From: Sarcomyxa edulis
Lineage: Eukaryota; Basidiomycota; Agaricomycetes; Agaricales; Mycenaceae
Direction of reading: 5' to 3'
Length of the DNA stretch: 64,000 nucleotides
Assembly (NCBI GenBank): GCA_009761415.1
Contig: QUOL01000022.1
Coordinates: 124,001 to 188,000 of the forward strand
In this document: in pieces, positions 24,406-34,529 of the stretch
How positions within the stretch are numbered: position 1 is the first letter of the stretch
Layout of the letters: each line of letters opens with the position of its first letter
Program-made: the position numbers and the translations under genes
The notes under the pieces: generated by a model
Told to the model about the DNA's origin: nothing
The model's database searches: none
The model's input: only the letters and a program-made list of their open reading frames with translations

Positions 24406-24421
24406 GCACTATATATAGTGC
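24406..24421. promoter_or_regulatory. 16-bp perfect palindrome around a TATA box
   Basis: The sequence GCACTATATATAGTGC is its own reverse complement. It sits about 80 bp upstream of an ATG (24484) that corresponds to the start of the decayed DUF6533 copy. The intact gene has CTATATATG in the equivalent place (about 25769). It is therefore probably a promoter remnant. Confidence 0.4.
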
Positions 24422-24483
24422 ATTGCAGTGGGTCGTCACCTCAAACCCCTTCTCATTCTTTGACGCATTTGAAGCTTGGAAGA

Positions 24484-24842
24484 ATGATCCCTCAGCAGCC
24501 AGCAGTCGAGATATTAGATTGGTTCCTCACTCCTTCGACTCGGATGCACGCGGACTTGCCAATACACTGGCCGGAGGTCCGTACATCAAATTATTGTGTA
24601 TTGTTCACTCAGTAACTTAGAGATTTCATGAATAGCCTCGGCCTTAACATTCTTGTTATGGGATACTAGTGAGTTACCGCAAAGGTCGATGTCTCTGTCT
24701 AAGCTTTCGGACGGCCGTCCTTGCATCTAGTCATCCACTTCTCTGACGAAGTTGAGTATATCTGGAGGTGAGTAAACACATATTCTTCTAGTATCGGACG
24801 TGCTAGTTAATTCTATGCAGAGGCCGAAATACGTGGACAAGA
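24484..24842 (+). pseudogene. DUF6533 gene copy, 5' part only
   Basis: The fragment begins with an ATG that resembles the intact copy's start region. It then holds a version of the TM1 exon (GCCTCGGCCTTAACATTC...ATGGGATACTAG, about 24635-24672). Next is VIHFSDEVEYIWR (24731-24766; intact copy VHFSDEVEYIWR at about 26070-26110), with a GTGAGT donor and a following RGRNTWTRYI exon after TTCTATGCAG. Homology stops at about 24842, where sequence homologous to SDHAF4 begins without a gap. All downstream membrane exons are missing. Confidence 0.7.
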
Positions 24843-25140
24843 TACATCGGTCAGTTGGACCACTCGCTTTACTCGTTTCCCTGAAAATGTCCAGCCTTGA
24901 TATCCTGTCCCCTTATCTCTTCCGCGAGAGCAACAGCGCGAAATCGAGCAGCGTGCTGACGCTGCTCAAGCACCTTCATCAGCCCCGTCATCCCGCAACG
25001 CCACAAAAACTAAACTCGAAGCAGAGCTGGCGGTATACCCCGATGCTCGACAGCCTCGGAAGCCGGAGTCAGAGGGTCCGTTAATCCTGCAGCAGGCGAA
25101 TGTGGAGGACTCGAAACAGGAGCTTGTTCGTCTCAATGTA
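24843..25140 (+). pseudogene. SDHAF4 pseudogene, fused to the DUF6533 fragment
   Basis: The nucleotide sequence tracks the SDHAF4 gene at 27541-27860: GGTC(A)GTTGG(A)CCACTCG, ATGTCCAGCCTT, CGCGAGAGCAACAGCGCGAA, CAAGCACCTTCATCAGCCCC, CTCGAAGCAGAGCT and CAGGAGCTTGTTCGTC. Frame-breaking changes scatter through it (for example the initiator region is lost and the conserved C-terminal PETGEHGGPKQEP block is out of frame). It ends before the conserved GDWSFKGRVSDF motif. It is a decayed copy and not expected to be functional. Confidence 0.82.
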
Positions 25141-25830
25141 CATCAAGTGCTTCGTCTGTCACTCCATTTGGACCGACGAGTCCTTAACTTGATGAGATCT
25201 TCTTGTTCGTCGTTGACTACTCACTCGATAGACGCGGAACTCATTGCAGACCGCCCACGTAGACTTCCCATAAAGTTGATTGCGTACTCGGTCATTGTAG
25301 GGTGGCAATGCTCAGTCCTTCGTTGTAGCACAAATCACCCCGGTATTGTTGTACTCTTAACGACTTCAACGCATACGAATGGCTCCTTCCCAGTCTCCAA
25401 TGCTTGTTCCGATACCTGCCAGTAACGCCGATGATAAAGGATCCTCGACCGGGGAAATCTACATCGACTGTCGGAGCCGCATCCTGTTGAACGACTCCTC
25501 CGTTGACGCGGTGACAACGATCGTAGTTCAAGCTATGTCGACGATTTACCTTCAGTGACGGCAAATTTAGTACCGTACTCAAAGTAGGGATTGTCTTACC
25601 ATCCAGGTGAGTAGACTCTCGATGGGGTTTGGCGCCACCAGTTGACTTGAACGCGTACTCGGTGATACCGTACCTCGGGTTTTCGGTCTTTGTAAGTCCC
25701 ATGATTGACACGGATCACCCCGAGATTAATATACACTTAACAGCTCCGAAAACCTCACTCGAGGCTCTATATATGTGGTGACACCTAATTCATCGTAGTC
25801 GTCTCTCTACTCCCTTGGCACCCTTAGAGG
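25141..25830. repeat. Gene-free region with an imperfect direct repeat
   Basis: Two related blocks (about 25280-25365 and 25648-25735) share GCGTACTCGGT(C/G)AT, AATCACCCCGG or GATCACCCCGAG, and T(A)TACTCTTAAC or TACACTTAAC. A TATA-like CTATATATG follows at about 25769, upstream of the intact DUF6533 start. No protein gene is supported. Confidence 0.4.
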
Positions 25831-27258
25831 ATGGTCATTCCACCAGCTGCTGGCCAAGTGCTTTCGCGCTCTTCTGACGTCAACCTTGCCATAATATCTC
25901 AATCCAACAGCTGGGCAGGAGGTTGGTTACCGGTACAGTGTATCTCTCACTGTCGCTTGACTGAAGAGTTCATCGGCAGCTGCGGCCGTGGCGTTTATGT
26001 TATGGGACACTGGTGCGTCATTGGAAGAAGCTCGAGTCTGCGTGTAATTGTTACGACCCCGCGTCAATCTAGTTGTCCACTTCTCTGACGAAGTCGAGTA
26101 CATTTGGAGGTAAGTAGATATGTCTTGATGCCCGTGCTGCATGCATGACTTGTCTATCTCTCCAGAGGTCCGAACACTTGGATTAGATACATGTATGTTT
26201 TCATCAGGTATATCCCCCTCTTGGAAACCTGCGTGACACAGATGTAAGTACTTTACATCTTTCGAAGTGGTTGTTTTCTTGAAGTCCAATAAATTCAGAA
26301 CACTGGCCATAGTCATCGCTGGAAGTTTGTCTGGCGCGCAGTTCTCCGAACATCTGTGCAAATCTTGGAACATATCACAGATCATGACATTGGAGGTCAC
26401 AATTGTGGCCGTAGAAATCATACTTGTCATCCGCGGTATGTACAGTCCTACTTTCACAATATTCATCTCACGCGGTGACAGTCTATGCACTGTACAACAG
26501 AAGCAATACTGTCCTTTGGATATTGGTCGCGATGTTCCTGGCAGAGATAGGTGTTATGATAACTTCGGTTGCGATGACTGTCCCCAAATTGCGCTTTACC
26601 CCACAATGCCTGTCCCTCACAACGCCCTCCATCTTTATCGCAACTTGGTCTGCATACTCAACCTCTCCACTTGATGTTGACGTGCTCACATATATGGCAG
26701 GCTCTCTTCGCTTGTTTTTGAGAGTGTACTTTTCTCTCTCACTCTAATTCAGTTCTTTCGTGTCGTCCATCGCGATTCTACTACTGGCAAGCACACTTTC
26801 GTCTACGTCTTTATCCGAGACGGTATATGGGCTTTTGCTCTTATTTTCGGTATGTCACTCTTCTCCAAACCCGCTCTCCACCCAGGCAGGAACTAAGAAC
26901 TAACGGCAAGGCCTCAACGACAGCCATCTTCTTCATCACTACTCTCATCTACCAACTTGATGCTCCAATGGCGGGAGCGTGTTTCTAGTGAGCTTTCCTA
27001 TGTGCACACAGTATGAGGCTGAGATTCCGCCTTATCAGTTGGACGTTTGCCATAATATCTTTCACGGTGAAACATTCTTATCATTTGAGTACCTCTTCAA
27101 GGTCATACGTCTGACGATGTCTTGCTTAGGGGTCGCATGTTTTATTGAACCTTCGACGGCTTACCTCGACCAGCTACAACGAATCGCAGAATTCGGACCA
27201 TGAAATGGTGTTTCGACACACTGTACATTCTACCATCCTCCCTCCTCATGCGGGTTAG
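25831..27258 (+). CDS. DUF6533-type multi-spanning membrane protein
   Basis: This is a basidiomycete-specific membrane protein of unknown function. Segments in order: MVIPPAAGQVLSRSSDVNLA; SSAAAAVAFMLWDT; VVHFSDEVEYIWR; GPNTWIRYMYVFIRYIPLLETCVTQ; CKSWNISQIMTLEVTIVAVEIILVIR; VYALYNRSNTVLWILVAMFLAEIGVMI; FIATWLSSLVFESVLFSLTLIQFFRVVHRDSTTGKHTFVYVFIRDGIWAFALIF; FFITTLIYQLDAPMAGACFYWTFAIISFT; GSHVLLNLRRLTSTSYN and a stop at 27256-27258. Most junctions are GT-AG and in phase. Two are not settled: the link between exon 1 and the TM1 exon, and the intron after WAFALIF (acceptor GGCAAG is weak and phase is unclear). It is probably functional, but a lesion at either point cannot be excluded. Two partial copies lie at 21570 and 24484. 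Confidence 0.68.
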
Positions 27259-27514
27259 TATGAACCTCATGGTCTGCATCCAGTAGCTTTTAACGCTGGA
27301 GTTCACAGGCCCTTCTTCCTTCTCCATAGCCCCGGATAATTGATAGACAAGTTCGATATACGATACCTTTATATTTGTACTACAAATCTCTGCTCACCTT
27401 CGTATCTTGCGTTGGGTGACCCAGTGGCGTAGTAGCACCGATTTTACTTCCATCTCATATATGAGTATTCGAATTCGAGAAATGGCAAATATTTATTCTT
27501 GAAAGTGCACCACC

Positions 27515-27913
27515 ATGATACCCCTATTCGCATGTCGTCGTTCGGTCTGTTGGGCCACTCGTTCTACTCATTTGCCTCTAAATGGACTCCCTGTATCCCG
27601 TCGTATGGCGTCCAGCCTTAATCGTCCATCGCCCCCATCTCTCCCGCGAGAGCAACAGCGCGAATTCGAAGAACTCACTCGCGCTGCCCAAGCACCTTTA
27701 TCATCCCCATCATCTCGTAACGCTACCAAAGCGGAACTCGAAGCAGAGCTAGCTCTACACCCAGATGCTCGAAGGCCTCTGAAGCCGGAGTTCGAGGGGG
27801 ACGTGAATCCTGAAACAGGCGAGCATGGAGGACCCAAACAGGAGCCTGTTCGTCAGTGGGGTGTGGATCCTGGAGGAGATTGGAGTTTCAAGGGACGAGT
27901 TTCTGACTTCTGA
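27515..27913 (+). CDS. Succinate dehydrogenase assembly factor 4 (DUF1674)
   Basis: This is the SDHAF4/Sdh8 homologue, a mitochondrial matrix chaperone that binds flavinylated Sdh1 and promotes complex II assembly. It is a single exon of 132 aa. The N-terminus is Arg/Ser-rich without acids (MIPLFACRRSVCWATRSTHLPL...SRRMASSL), consistent with a presequence. The C-terminus carries the whole family motif: FEGDVNPETGEHGGPKQEPVRQWGVDPGGDWSFKGRVSDF. A decayed duplicate lies 2.7 kb upstream (24843-25140). Confidence 0.93.
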   Translation: MIPLFACRRSVCWATRSTHLPLNGLPVSRRMASSLNRPSPPSLPREQQREFEELTRAAQAPLSSPSSRNATKAELEAELALHPDARRPLKPEFEGDVNPETGEHGGPKQEPVRQWGVDPGGDWSFKGRVSDF

Positions 27914-28852
27914 AGAGTATCTCATCGGTCATCGGTTCGAAGCAGAATTGTAGGATAGTGGATCGAGGGAATGACAGGTGTGCGACCTCCCGTCTCTCTT
28001 ATTTTCTTCGTTTAACTTCATGGTCATTTGCAGCATGGGTAGCCAAGACATCTTTGTCCATCTCTATACCTTCAGCACAAAAACGCTGAACGCTCGAGGT
28101 TTATAATATCATGCAGAATAACATCTCGGCCTTCCTGATTCCTCATTGATCACTTTCTCTAGAGTCCAGTACGCGTCACAATCTCAGAGTTCGTACCGTC
28201 CTTGCACGTCGACGATCTCCACCTCTGAGCTACCAGATAAACGAACATGTCAACAGATTCGATACGTCCCGGCTCTCTACCTTTCGCGATGAACGAAGTC
28301 GTGATCCCTGTTGCGGCGTATCAATACTGCCCTTGTACTGCCCTCTCTATATGACGACCTCCAATCACCATTCATCTTATTGTTCAAACAGTCCCATCAA
28401 TGACTCAATCGTCCTACCAACTCGAGAGCGATCCCGTGCTCAATTTGTTGTCCGTAGATCTCAAGACTGGAAGGCCACAGACCAGAGTGCCTCTGTATTC
28501 TGTATGTATTTATATCTACAATACGTCAGTATTCTCGTCGTTTTAGCTGTGCACTGTGAAATCACCGCAGCTACTCGATGAGACGTCAAGCAGGAATTGC
28601 CACGCACGTAGCTGAAGTTCTCGCGTCGAGTTGCGTTGGATATCTCGTCTGTCGTTATTTCAGGTGGCTCGATACATCTCTGATTCATTTAGCTATACAG
28701 CACTCATATATATAAGATGATATACACCTAAGCGCCCCGGGTGGCAACGCTGACCGCTCAAATGCATAGCCCGCCGCAGGACAAATTGCTACACGTATAT
28801 AATAGATATAATACCCATGACCACAACTCAAACTTGAGCCACATATTCCGAT
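27914..28852. other. Intergenic
   Basis: No gene is supported. A TATATAATA box at about 28796-28805 lies roughly 50 bp before the next start codon. Confidence 0.35.
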
Positions 28853-29443
28853 ATGTCTAATGAGACCGTTCTTGTAAGTCGTTCAGATCAGCGAGGTATG
28901 TCTCGAATTATAAGATATCGCCAACTGGGAATTTGATCTTAATGCTCAATTTGTTCGGATGAAAGGTGAAGACGAGAAGGAGATCAACCCGGTCGTTGAT
29001 TCCACCTCGAACAAAGACGCGAGATCGGCAGCGCAGGAAGGAAAGTCTCTAGACAAAGAGGACGACAAAAATACGATCGTTGTGGGCATTGGCAGGACTC
29101 CAGTTCATCTGGACAGCGCGCACACGCACGAGGGTCGAGATGCAAGTATCGAAAAGCAGAAACAGAGGCGACGTTACCAATTCGAAGCAACATCGTCCGA
29201 CGTAGAGGCGGATGATGATGATGAGCTTGATCTTAACCTCGATGAGATCGCGGATATCTTGAAAAAGCTCAAGGTTGGGGCTGCTGATGGGCAGAACGTC
29301 GTACCTCTGGAGTTAGAACGCAAAACTGTCGTCTTTGACGATCCAATCTCCCGAGGGATCGATGTAGAGCGGGTATGTCGTTCGGAGTATGCCGTTTCTT
29401 TCTAGAACTCATGCACCATTTTCAGCTGAAGAGGATCAAATAG
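28853..29443 (+). CDS. Acidic hypothetical protein
   Basis: I do not recognise the family. A three-exon model (28853-28895, 28966-29372, 29426-29443) gives 155 aa: MSNETVLVSRSDQR, then GEDEKEINPVV, a Lys/Glu/Asp-rich stretch, an acidic run EADDDDELDLNLDEIADILKKLKVG, and VVFDDPISRGIDVERLKRIK at the end. The last intron (GTATGT...TTCAG) replaces a frame that otherwise stops after SEYAVSF. The composition suggests a disordered, possibly nuclear protein. The TATA box about 50 bp upstream and sound splice sites support a real gene. Confidence 0.5.
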
Positions 29444-29575
29444 ATGTATACTTGAGTTCGAAAGCCCTCACATGTAGACAGAGAAAAGAACAATAGCCTG
29501 AAGCTTCAAAGAAACAGGTCAGCGATGAAATGATATCGACGAAAACGAACGTGATCACTATTCGTAAAAGACCCA

Positions 29576-30207
29576 TTACACGACGGGAATCGCAGTGTTG
29601 CTGCCTCTGTCTCTATTTCGTCTCTCTTGCTCCATGTATACGAATGTAGTCACGATGTCATCAAGGATGGGCATCCCAGCTGGAGCGATGCTGAGCGATG
29701 CGAGACGCGGAGTCGAGAATATTCCCAACGACGATTTGAGGAAGACAGCGATGGGTTTGTGGGATCCATCGTTTAGAATGAGCTGTGTTGATATGTGAGT
29801 AAGGACGGAAGATTTTGGAGATGATTTTGGTATTTACGCGCAAACTTCTGCCATCTACCTTCCACTTGTAATATTTTCCATCGGAGGCTTTGAACACCTC
29901 TGAACTAAGGGTGGAAGAGTTCTTGAATTGATAGACATTAACCAATAGCTGTTACTCACACACTGAACATCCCACTCCGCCTCGGCATGATAGAGCGACC
30001 ATTGACTCGTAGCTCAGCATCATCCATGGTGTGCCATTTGACGGAGGCCACCTCAACGCTTGTAGACCCGTCAAACTTGGTAAGCGTCGCAGTCCGACCA
30101 CCAAAAAATTTGTATGGGGTGTTCACAGCATAAAGAGGTCGACCGTCAGGGTACATGACGACGGTGTTGAGAGGGTTATCTTCGCGGAATGATAACTTGA
30201 GGTGCAT
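29576..30207 (-). CDS. DUF6593-domain protein
   Basis: DUF6593 is a small domain common in Agaricomycetes with no known function. The model has exons 29960-30207, 29838-29904 and 29576-29782 (total divisible by three) and encodes 173 aa. It reads MHLKLSFREDNPLNTVVMYPDGRPLYAVNTP, TATLTKFDGSTSVEVASVKWH, MFSVSEVFKASDGKYYKWKVDGRSLR, LILNDGSHKPIAVF, then LDDIVTTFVYMEQERRNRDR. The order (a query of a polar beta sheet, DGxxYKWKV, and a terminal I(V)TTFVYxExxRR) fits the family. An in-frame ATG at 30267 would add 20 residues. Confidence 0.78.
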
Positions 30208-30395
30208 GGACGTGGGGCGAAGATGAGATTTGGCAGCACATTGCCCTGGAATATACTTGAGGAGCACTAAAGCCTAGCAGTACCAAGAGTAGTAACTGAG
30301 ATGCGGTTTCGTTGGTGGTATTGATGAATGGTAAGGCCAATTTCCGAGCTGAACGGTAGTCCGGTCATCGACTGCCAGGTTTGTGTATGGACTCG

Positions 30396-30971
30396 TCAGT
30401 TTTGAAAACGGTTTCGACGTAGCCATTGCCAGTATTGGTATAGTTTAGAGCAAGGAGGAGGGTCAAATCGTTCGTCGTCCATCATGATTGAAGGAAGGAC
30501 AGCGCCGGATATTTTCCCAGGCCGCCGCCGCCTCCTTGAACCAGCGGCCGGGAGGCCGCACAAGCCGAAGGCCCAATGGGGCACAGTGGCAGTTGAGTCA
30601 AAGTTGAGTGGCAGCAAATATGTCTCTAAGACTACAACTTCGTGAGTCTTTTGTTGCAATGTCTCCACTGATTCTAATGATACAGCACGAGCATCAGAGT
30701 ACTCTGTGTCGCATGAACCCGATGGAAGTCGGAAGCACGTTTCTGTTTCTACCATGATGATGTTGAAGGTCTCATCGTTCCGACTCGCGAGCCTTGGCAT
30801 GGAGTCTCGAGACGTATAGGGAGTACACCTTCCACCCCGAAACTGCAAAGGTCATGAGAATTGAGAAGATATCGGTAAGTCCTCTAGAGATTTGAATTGT
30901 CGGAAGAAACTTACGAGCATTGAGGCCTTGAGGAGGACCTGCGTCAAGAATTGAAGTTTGGAGGAACACAT
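30396..30971 (-). CDS. Hypothetical protein, two exons
   Basis: There is no recognised domain. An ATG at 30971 opens MCSSKLQFLTQVLLKASML. A GTAAGT...TTTGCAG intron joins in phase 0 to FRGGRCTPYTSRDSMPRLAS and a 150-codon exon ending at 30396. Features are LETYLLPLNFDSTATV and an Arg run (SRRRRRPGK). Only the open frame and clean splice signals support it. Confidence 0.33.
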
Positions 30972-30975
30972 AGTA

Positions 30976-32089
30976 TACCTGCGGCCAGTACGGTATGTCT
31001 TACTGACTACTCTTAGAGCAAATCATTACAACTATACGTAGCTTCCGTATCTATCAATCACCGATGCCCAGCGCAAACCCACGGCGTACTTATAGCGTCA
31101 CTGGCTACCCTTAGCTCTCGGACGCCCTCGAACTACAATCTGAACCGCGCATTTTGAAACAAATTGATATCCTTCTTGAAAAATACGCCCTCGTACCCTC
31201 GCTGACAGACTCTGCACTATGAATAAGGTCCGTACGGTTCAGTGCCTACACGCATTTCCCTTAGCTTATGATGTATTCGACAGTCCAAATTATTGACTTC
31301 TCCGGTGCGTTTTGATATATAGTACACCCTTCATAATAGTTCATATCACTTACGATTCGTAGCCAAATTCCTTTCGCGAGATCTTTTGCTTCTCAAGCAC
31401 TCGCGATAACGCAGACATCCTTGACAAGCGCTATCGAGACTGGTCACTGATACAATATCATGGTCGAGATTTGATTCGTACACCTGGTTAGCAGGACAAA
31501 GTCAACCGGCGTCGAGAGATCTACCAGCGCAGACGGCACTGTTATTGACTCTGGAATTGTCGACGTAGACGCGTCTCAAACGCGTGCTGCTCGGGTCTTG
31601 GAAGGTCATTCGCCACCTCCGTTTCCTCACGTACCTCGAAACACCTTTGTCCAGGATGAAAGCTTTCATTAACCTATCTTCATCGTCCTCACTCAGCTTT
31701 GGATAGCTATATGACTCGTCCGAAACGTTGGTGGCACGATCCTTTATTAGCTACAATTGGGTTAGCCTCGCCGATATCCCGACTTTGAAGGTTCATGTGT
31801 GCCTCGTATAGCGTACAACCATATCTCCAGACGCGCCACAGATTGTCTAGATCACTACTCGAGCAGGTATGCAAGACTACTTCGTGATGTTGACGGCGGC
31901 AATGGCTAATCGTAAGCAAGACATAAATATTTAAATACTTAGCGAATCGAGGGAGGGAGAACAATATTAATCAATGCATTTGGCCATTCCAGTTAATGAC
32001 AAGCACCAAAGTTGCGGTGGACTATGTAAATAGTCCAATAGCCATGTATAGAATACTCGTAATTGTAATGAAGGGAATAAAGAACGAGA
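30976..32089. other. Intergenic, 1.1 kb
   Basis: No coding gene, RNA or repeat can be supported. Confidence 0.3.
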
Positions 32090-32129
32090 TCAGTATGATT
32101 CCTCATCTGGACCTAATAATTGTTTACCC

Positions 32130-32985
32130 GTCTGTGCGTCCCAAACTCGTAACGTATCGTCGTACGAAGATGAGACAATCTTAGTCCCGTCCGGCGAGAA
32201 TGCGACAGATAAGACCGGGCCATCGTGACCCTTGAGCTGCATTACTTCCTCGCCCGTTTGTGCATCCCAGAGTCGGATCGTCCGGTCGTCTGATCCCGAG
32301 ACAATTCTAGTCCCGTCCGGCGAGAATGCGACAGATCTGGCCCAATGATCGTGGCCCTTGAGCTGCATTACTTCCTCGCCCGTCTGTGCATCCCAGAGTC
32401 GAATCGTCTGGTCCGATGAGCCCGAGACAATCCTAGTCCCGTCCGGCGAGAATGCGACAGATAAGACCGGGCCATCGTGCCCCTTGAGCTGCATTACTTC
32501 CTCGCCCGTCTGCACATCCCAGAGTCGGATCGTTCGCTCCGCTGATCCCGAGACAATCCTAGTCCCGTCCGGCGAGAATGCGACAGATAAGACCGGGCCA
32601 TCGTGCCCCTTGAGCTGCATTACTTTAACGCCCGTCTCTGCATCCCAGAGTCGGATCGTCCGGTCTGATGAGCCCGAGACAATCCTGGTCCCGTCCGGCG
32701 AGAATGCGACAGACCAGACCAAGTTATCGTGCCCCCCGAGCTGCATTACTTCAACGCCCGTCTGTGCATCCCAGAGTCGGATTGTCCGGTCCGCTGATCC
32801 CGAGACAATCCTGGTCCCGTCCGGCGAGAATGCGACAGACCAGACATCGTCATCGTGTCCCTCAAGCGGCTCCATCACCGCATCACCTGTCTTCGCATCC
32901 CAAACTCTTATCGTGCTGTCCCAGCATCCCGAGATTATACGAGCGTTGTTGGGTGAGAATGTAACAGAAAATCCGAGAGTGCCTT
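32130..32985 (-). repeat. WD40 repeat array, near-identical 126-bp units
   Basis: Six tandem units of 42 codons share SVAFSPDGTRIVSGS.D.TIRLWDAQTG almost letter for letter, also at DNA level (GTCCCGTCCGGCGAGAATGC recurs on the + strand in each unit). One diverged first unit (FSVTFSPNNARIISGCWDSTIRVWDAKTG, about 32895-32985) precedes them. Variation concentrates at the blade-entry residues (WSV, LSV, RSV), the residue after SGS, and the E/V position before VMQL. Confidence 0.92.
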
Positions 32986-33963
32986 CTGTCTCAAATGGTG
33001 CTGAGAACGGTAAATTTCGAGTTCAACCTTCGATGATTTGGAGGTATACAAAAGCATGCTCACCGTAAGCTATGTTGCGAAATATCGTACTCTGATCCTT
33101 TGCATTGATGGGAGGTGCTAAGGATAAGAGGTTCCGGATTTTGCCCCTTTCAGTACGGTCACCACGGCTTTGAATTGGAAAAGCCGATAGTGTCTTGACC
33201 AATCCCTTGATGATATCCTGGTCCTTGCTCGTCAAGGAATTATTGTCTGACTTCCACTTCTTTTGATATTCACCGAGGGTGAGTAGAATGTTCTTGAGGG
33301 CATCTGGAGTTTCAGTAAGGGACCGGCGCCCAATGTCTACAGATAAGTGAATAAAGCTGCCAGGAACATAAGAAGAAAGGATCGCGCTAACCAGATAAGA
33401 TCATCCCGTCCAGCATGCGATACATATGATCAAATGACTCTGCGTCCTCCTCATCGGACGGCGGCTTCAACAGGGCATCCAGGATAACTCCTGCTGATGC
33501 ATAGGAATCCTTTTCCACCAGGCCGTCGTCCTCCAACAGTGTGGTCCAATCTGATCTCTTTTGTTTCGACGACATATCTTGAGCCATAATATTCGGATAC
33601 ACGAGCGCCTTCGGCACATAAAAGGAGGCAGACGTGGCCTCGTCTGCATTCTCAAGACCCTTGCGTATGCCGTCACGAACGGATTGGTGAATGTATTGGC
33701 CTGAGACCACAATGCGAGGTTCCTGTCGATGTGGCCTGGAAAAAGGGCTTCAGTTGGTTTGCATCGATATGTCAAGAGGTGACGTACCACCGTGTGGTGC
33801 TATATTGATCTGTGTACAGAAGTCGTTGGAGAGGGAGAAATTCGAGTGACTTCCACCCCCAGGTCATTGAATCTATGATCTTGAGCGGTTCTTTATATGA
33901 TTCCCACTGATTGGCACGGTGTTCAATTTTAAGACCGCGCGACATCGCTTCGTAGGCCATCCA

Positions 33964-33972
33964 TCGAAGGGC
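33964..33972. repeat. Target-site duplication, left copy
   Basis: TCGAAGGGC, identical to 34521-34529. On the coding strand it reads GCCCTTCGA, the Ala-Leu-Arg codons of the conserved GPALRWM motif. Confidence 0.85.
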
Positions 33973-34520
33973 GAGGGACCGTTCGATGGGTCTAACTCAG
34001 ATTCCCGAGGGTCACGTGAGTCCCAATTTAGAAACTCGTTATTTCGATGTTTCCTACCGTGCATGGACACATTTGAGGCATACATATACCTAGAATCAGT
34101 TTGGAGGGGCTCATACAGTCAATAGAAGTGCCCCAGAATATACACAACTTCTTCCCCCCCCCAATATCCCTTGTATAACTCGATATCTCCGTTAGATAGC
34201 ATATTACAGCCTTGCAGCACACTAAAGAATTATTTCTAAGCCTTCAAATGACCTTATATTATCCATTTTCTCTCTATGTATATACTATAATGTTCTAAAA
34301 CTCTCCTCAAATTTTTTCAGACCCTGGAAAGTCACCAATCCTCTCGAAAAGAGAGGATTTATGAAGACACCCGGAGCTCTTACCATCTTTAGGCCTCAGC
34401 CAAACCGATAATACTGCTTAATTTAGGCCTAAATACCGGCCGGTGCGGCGAAAATATCCATTTCTGGATGAGTTACATAATATGTACCTGATCTGAGTTA
34501 GACCCATCGAAGGGGGACTC
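33973..34520. mobile_element. 548-bp non-autonomous TIR element (MITE-like) with 9-bp target duplication
   Basis: The left end (33973-34002) and right end (34491-34520) are 30-bp inverted repeats with four mismatches; the inner 21 bp (33982-34002 versus 34491-34511) match perfectly. The element begins GAG and ends CTC. It is flanked on both sides by the same 9 bases, TCGAAGGGC (33964-33972 and 34521-34529). No transposase frame lies inside. A 9-bp duplication with long TIRs is typical of Mutator-like elements; if one flanking base match is chance, an 8-bp hAT duplication is possible. It sits in DUF2235 coding sequence. Confidence 0.85.
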
Positions 34521-34529
34521 TCGAAGGGC
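34521..34529. repeat. Target-site duplication, right copy
   Basis: TCGAAGGGC, identical to 33964-33972; see the element entry. Confidence 0.85.

Noticed and set aside
32130..32880. Regular repeats resembling a CRISPR-like array
   Set aside because: The repeats are protein-coding 126-bp WD40 units without spacers, in a eukaryote.
32358..33068. 236-codon repetitive + strand frame
   Set aside because: It is the reverse strand of the WD40 repeats; its repetitiveness only mirrors them.
33973..34520. Treating the inserted element as a normal intron
   Set aside because: The best inner splice sites (GATCAG|GTACAT and GTTAG|A) do not keep phase, the length is ten times the local norm, and the TIRs and duplication explain it better.
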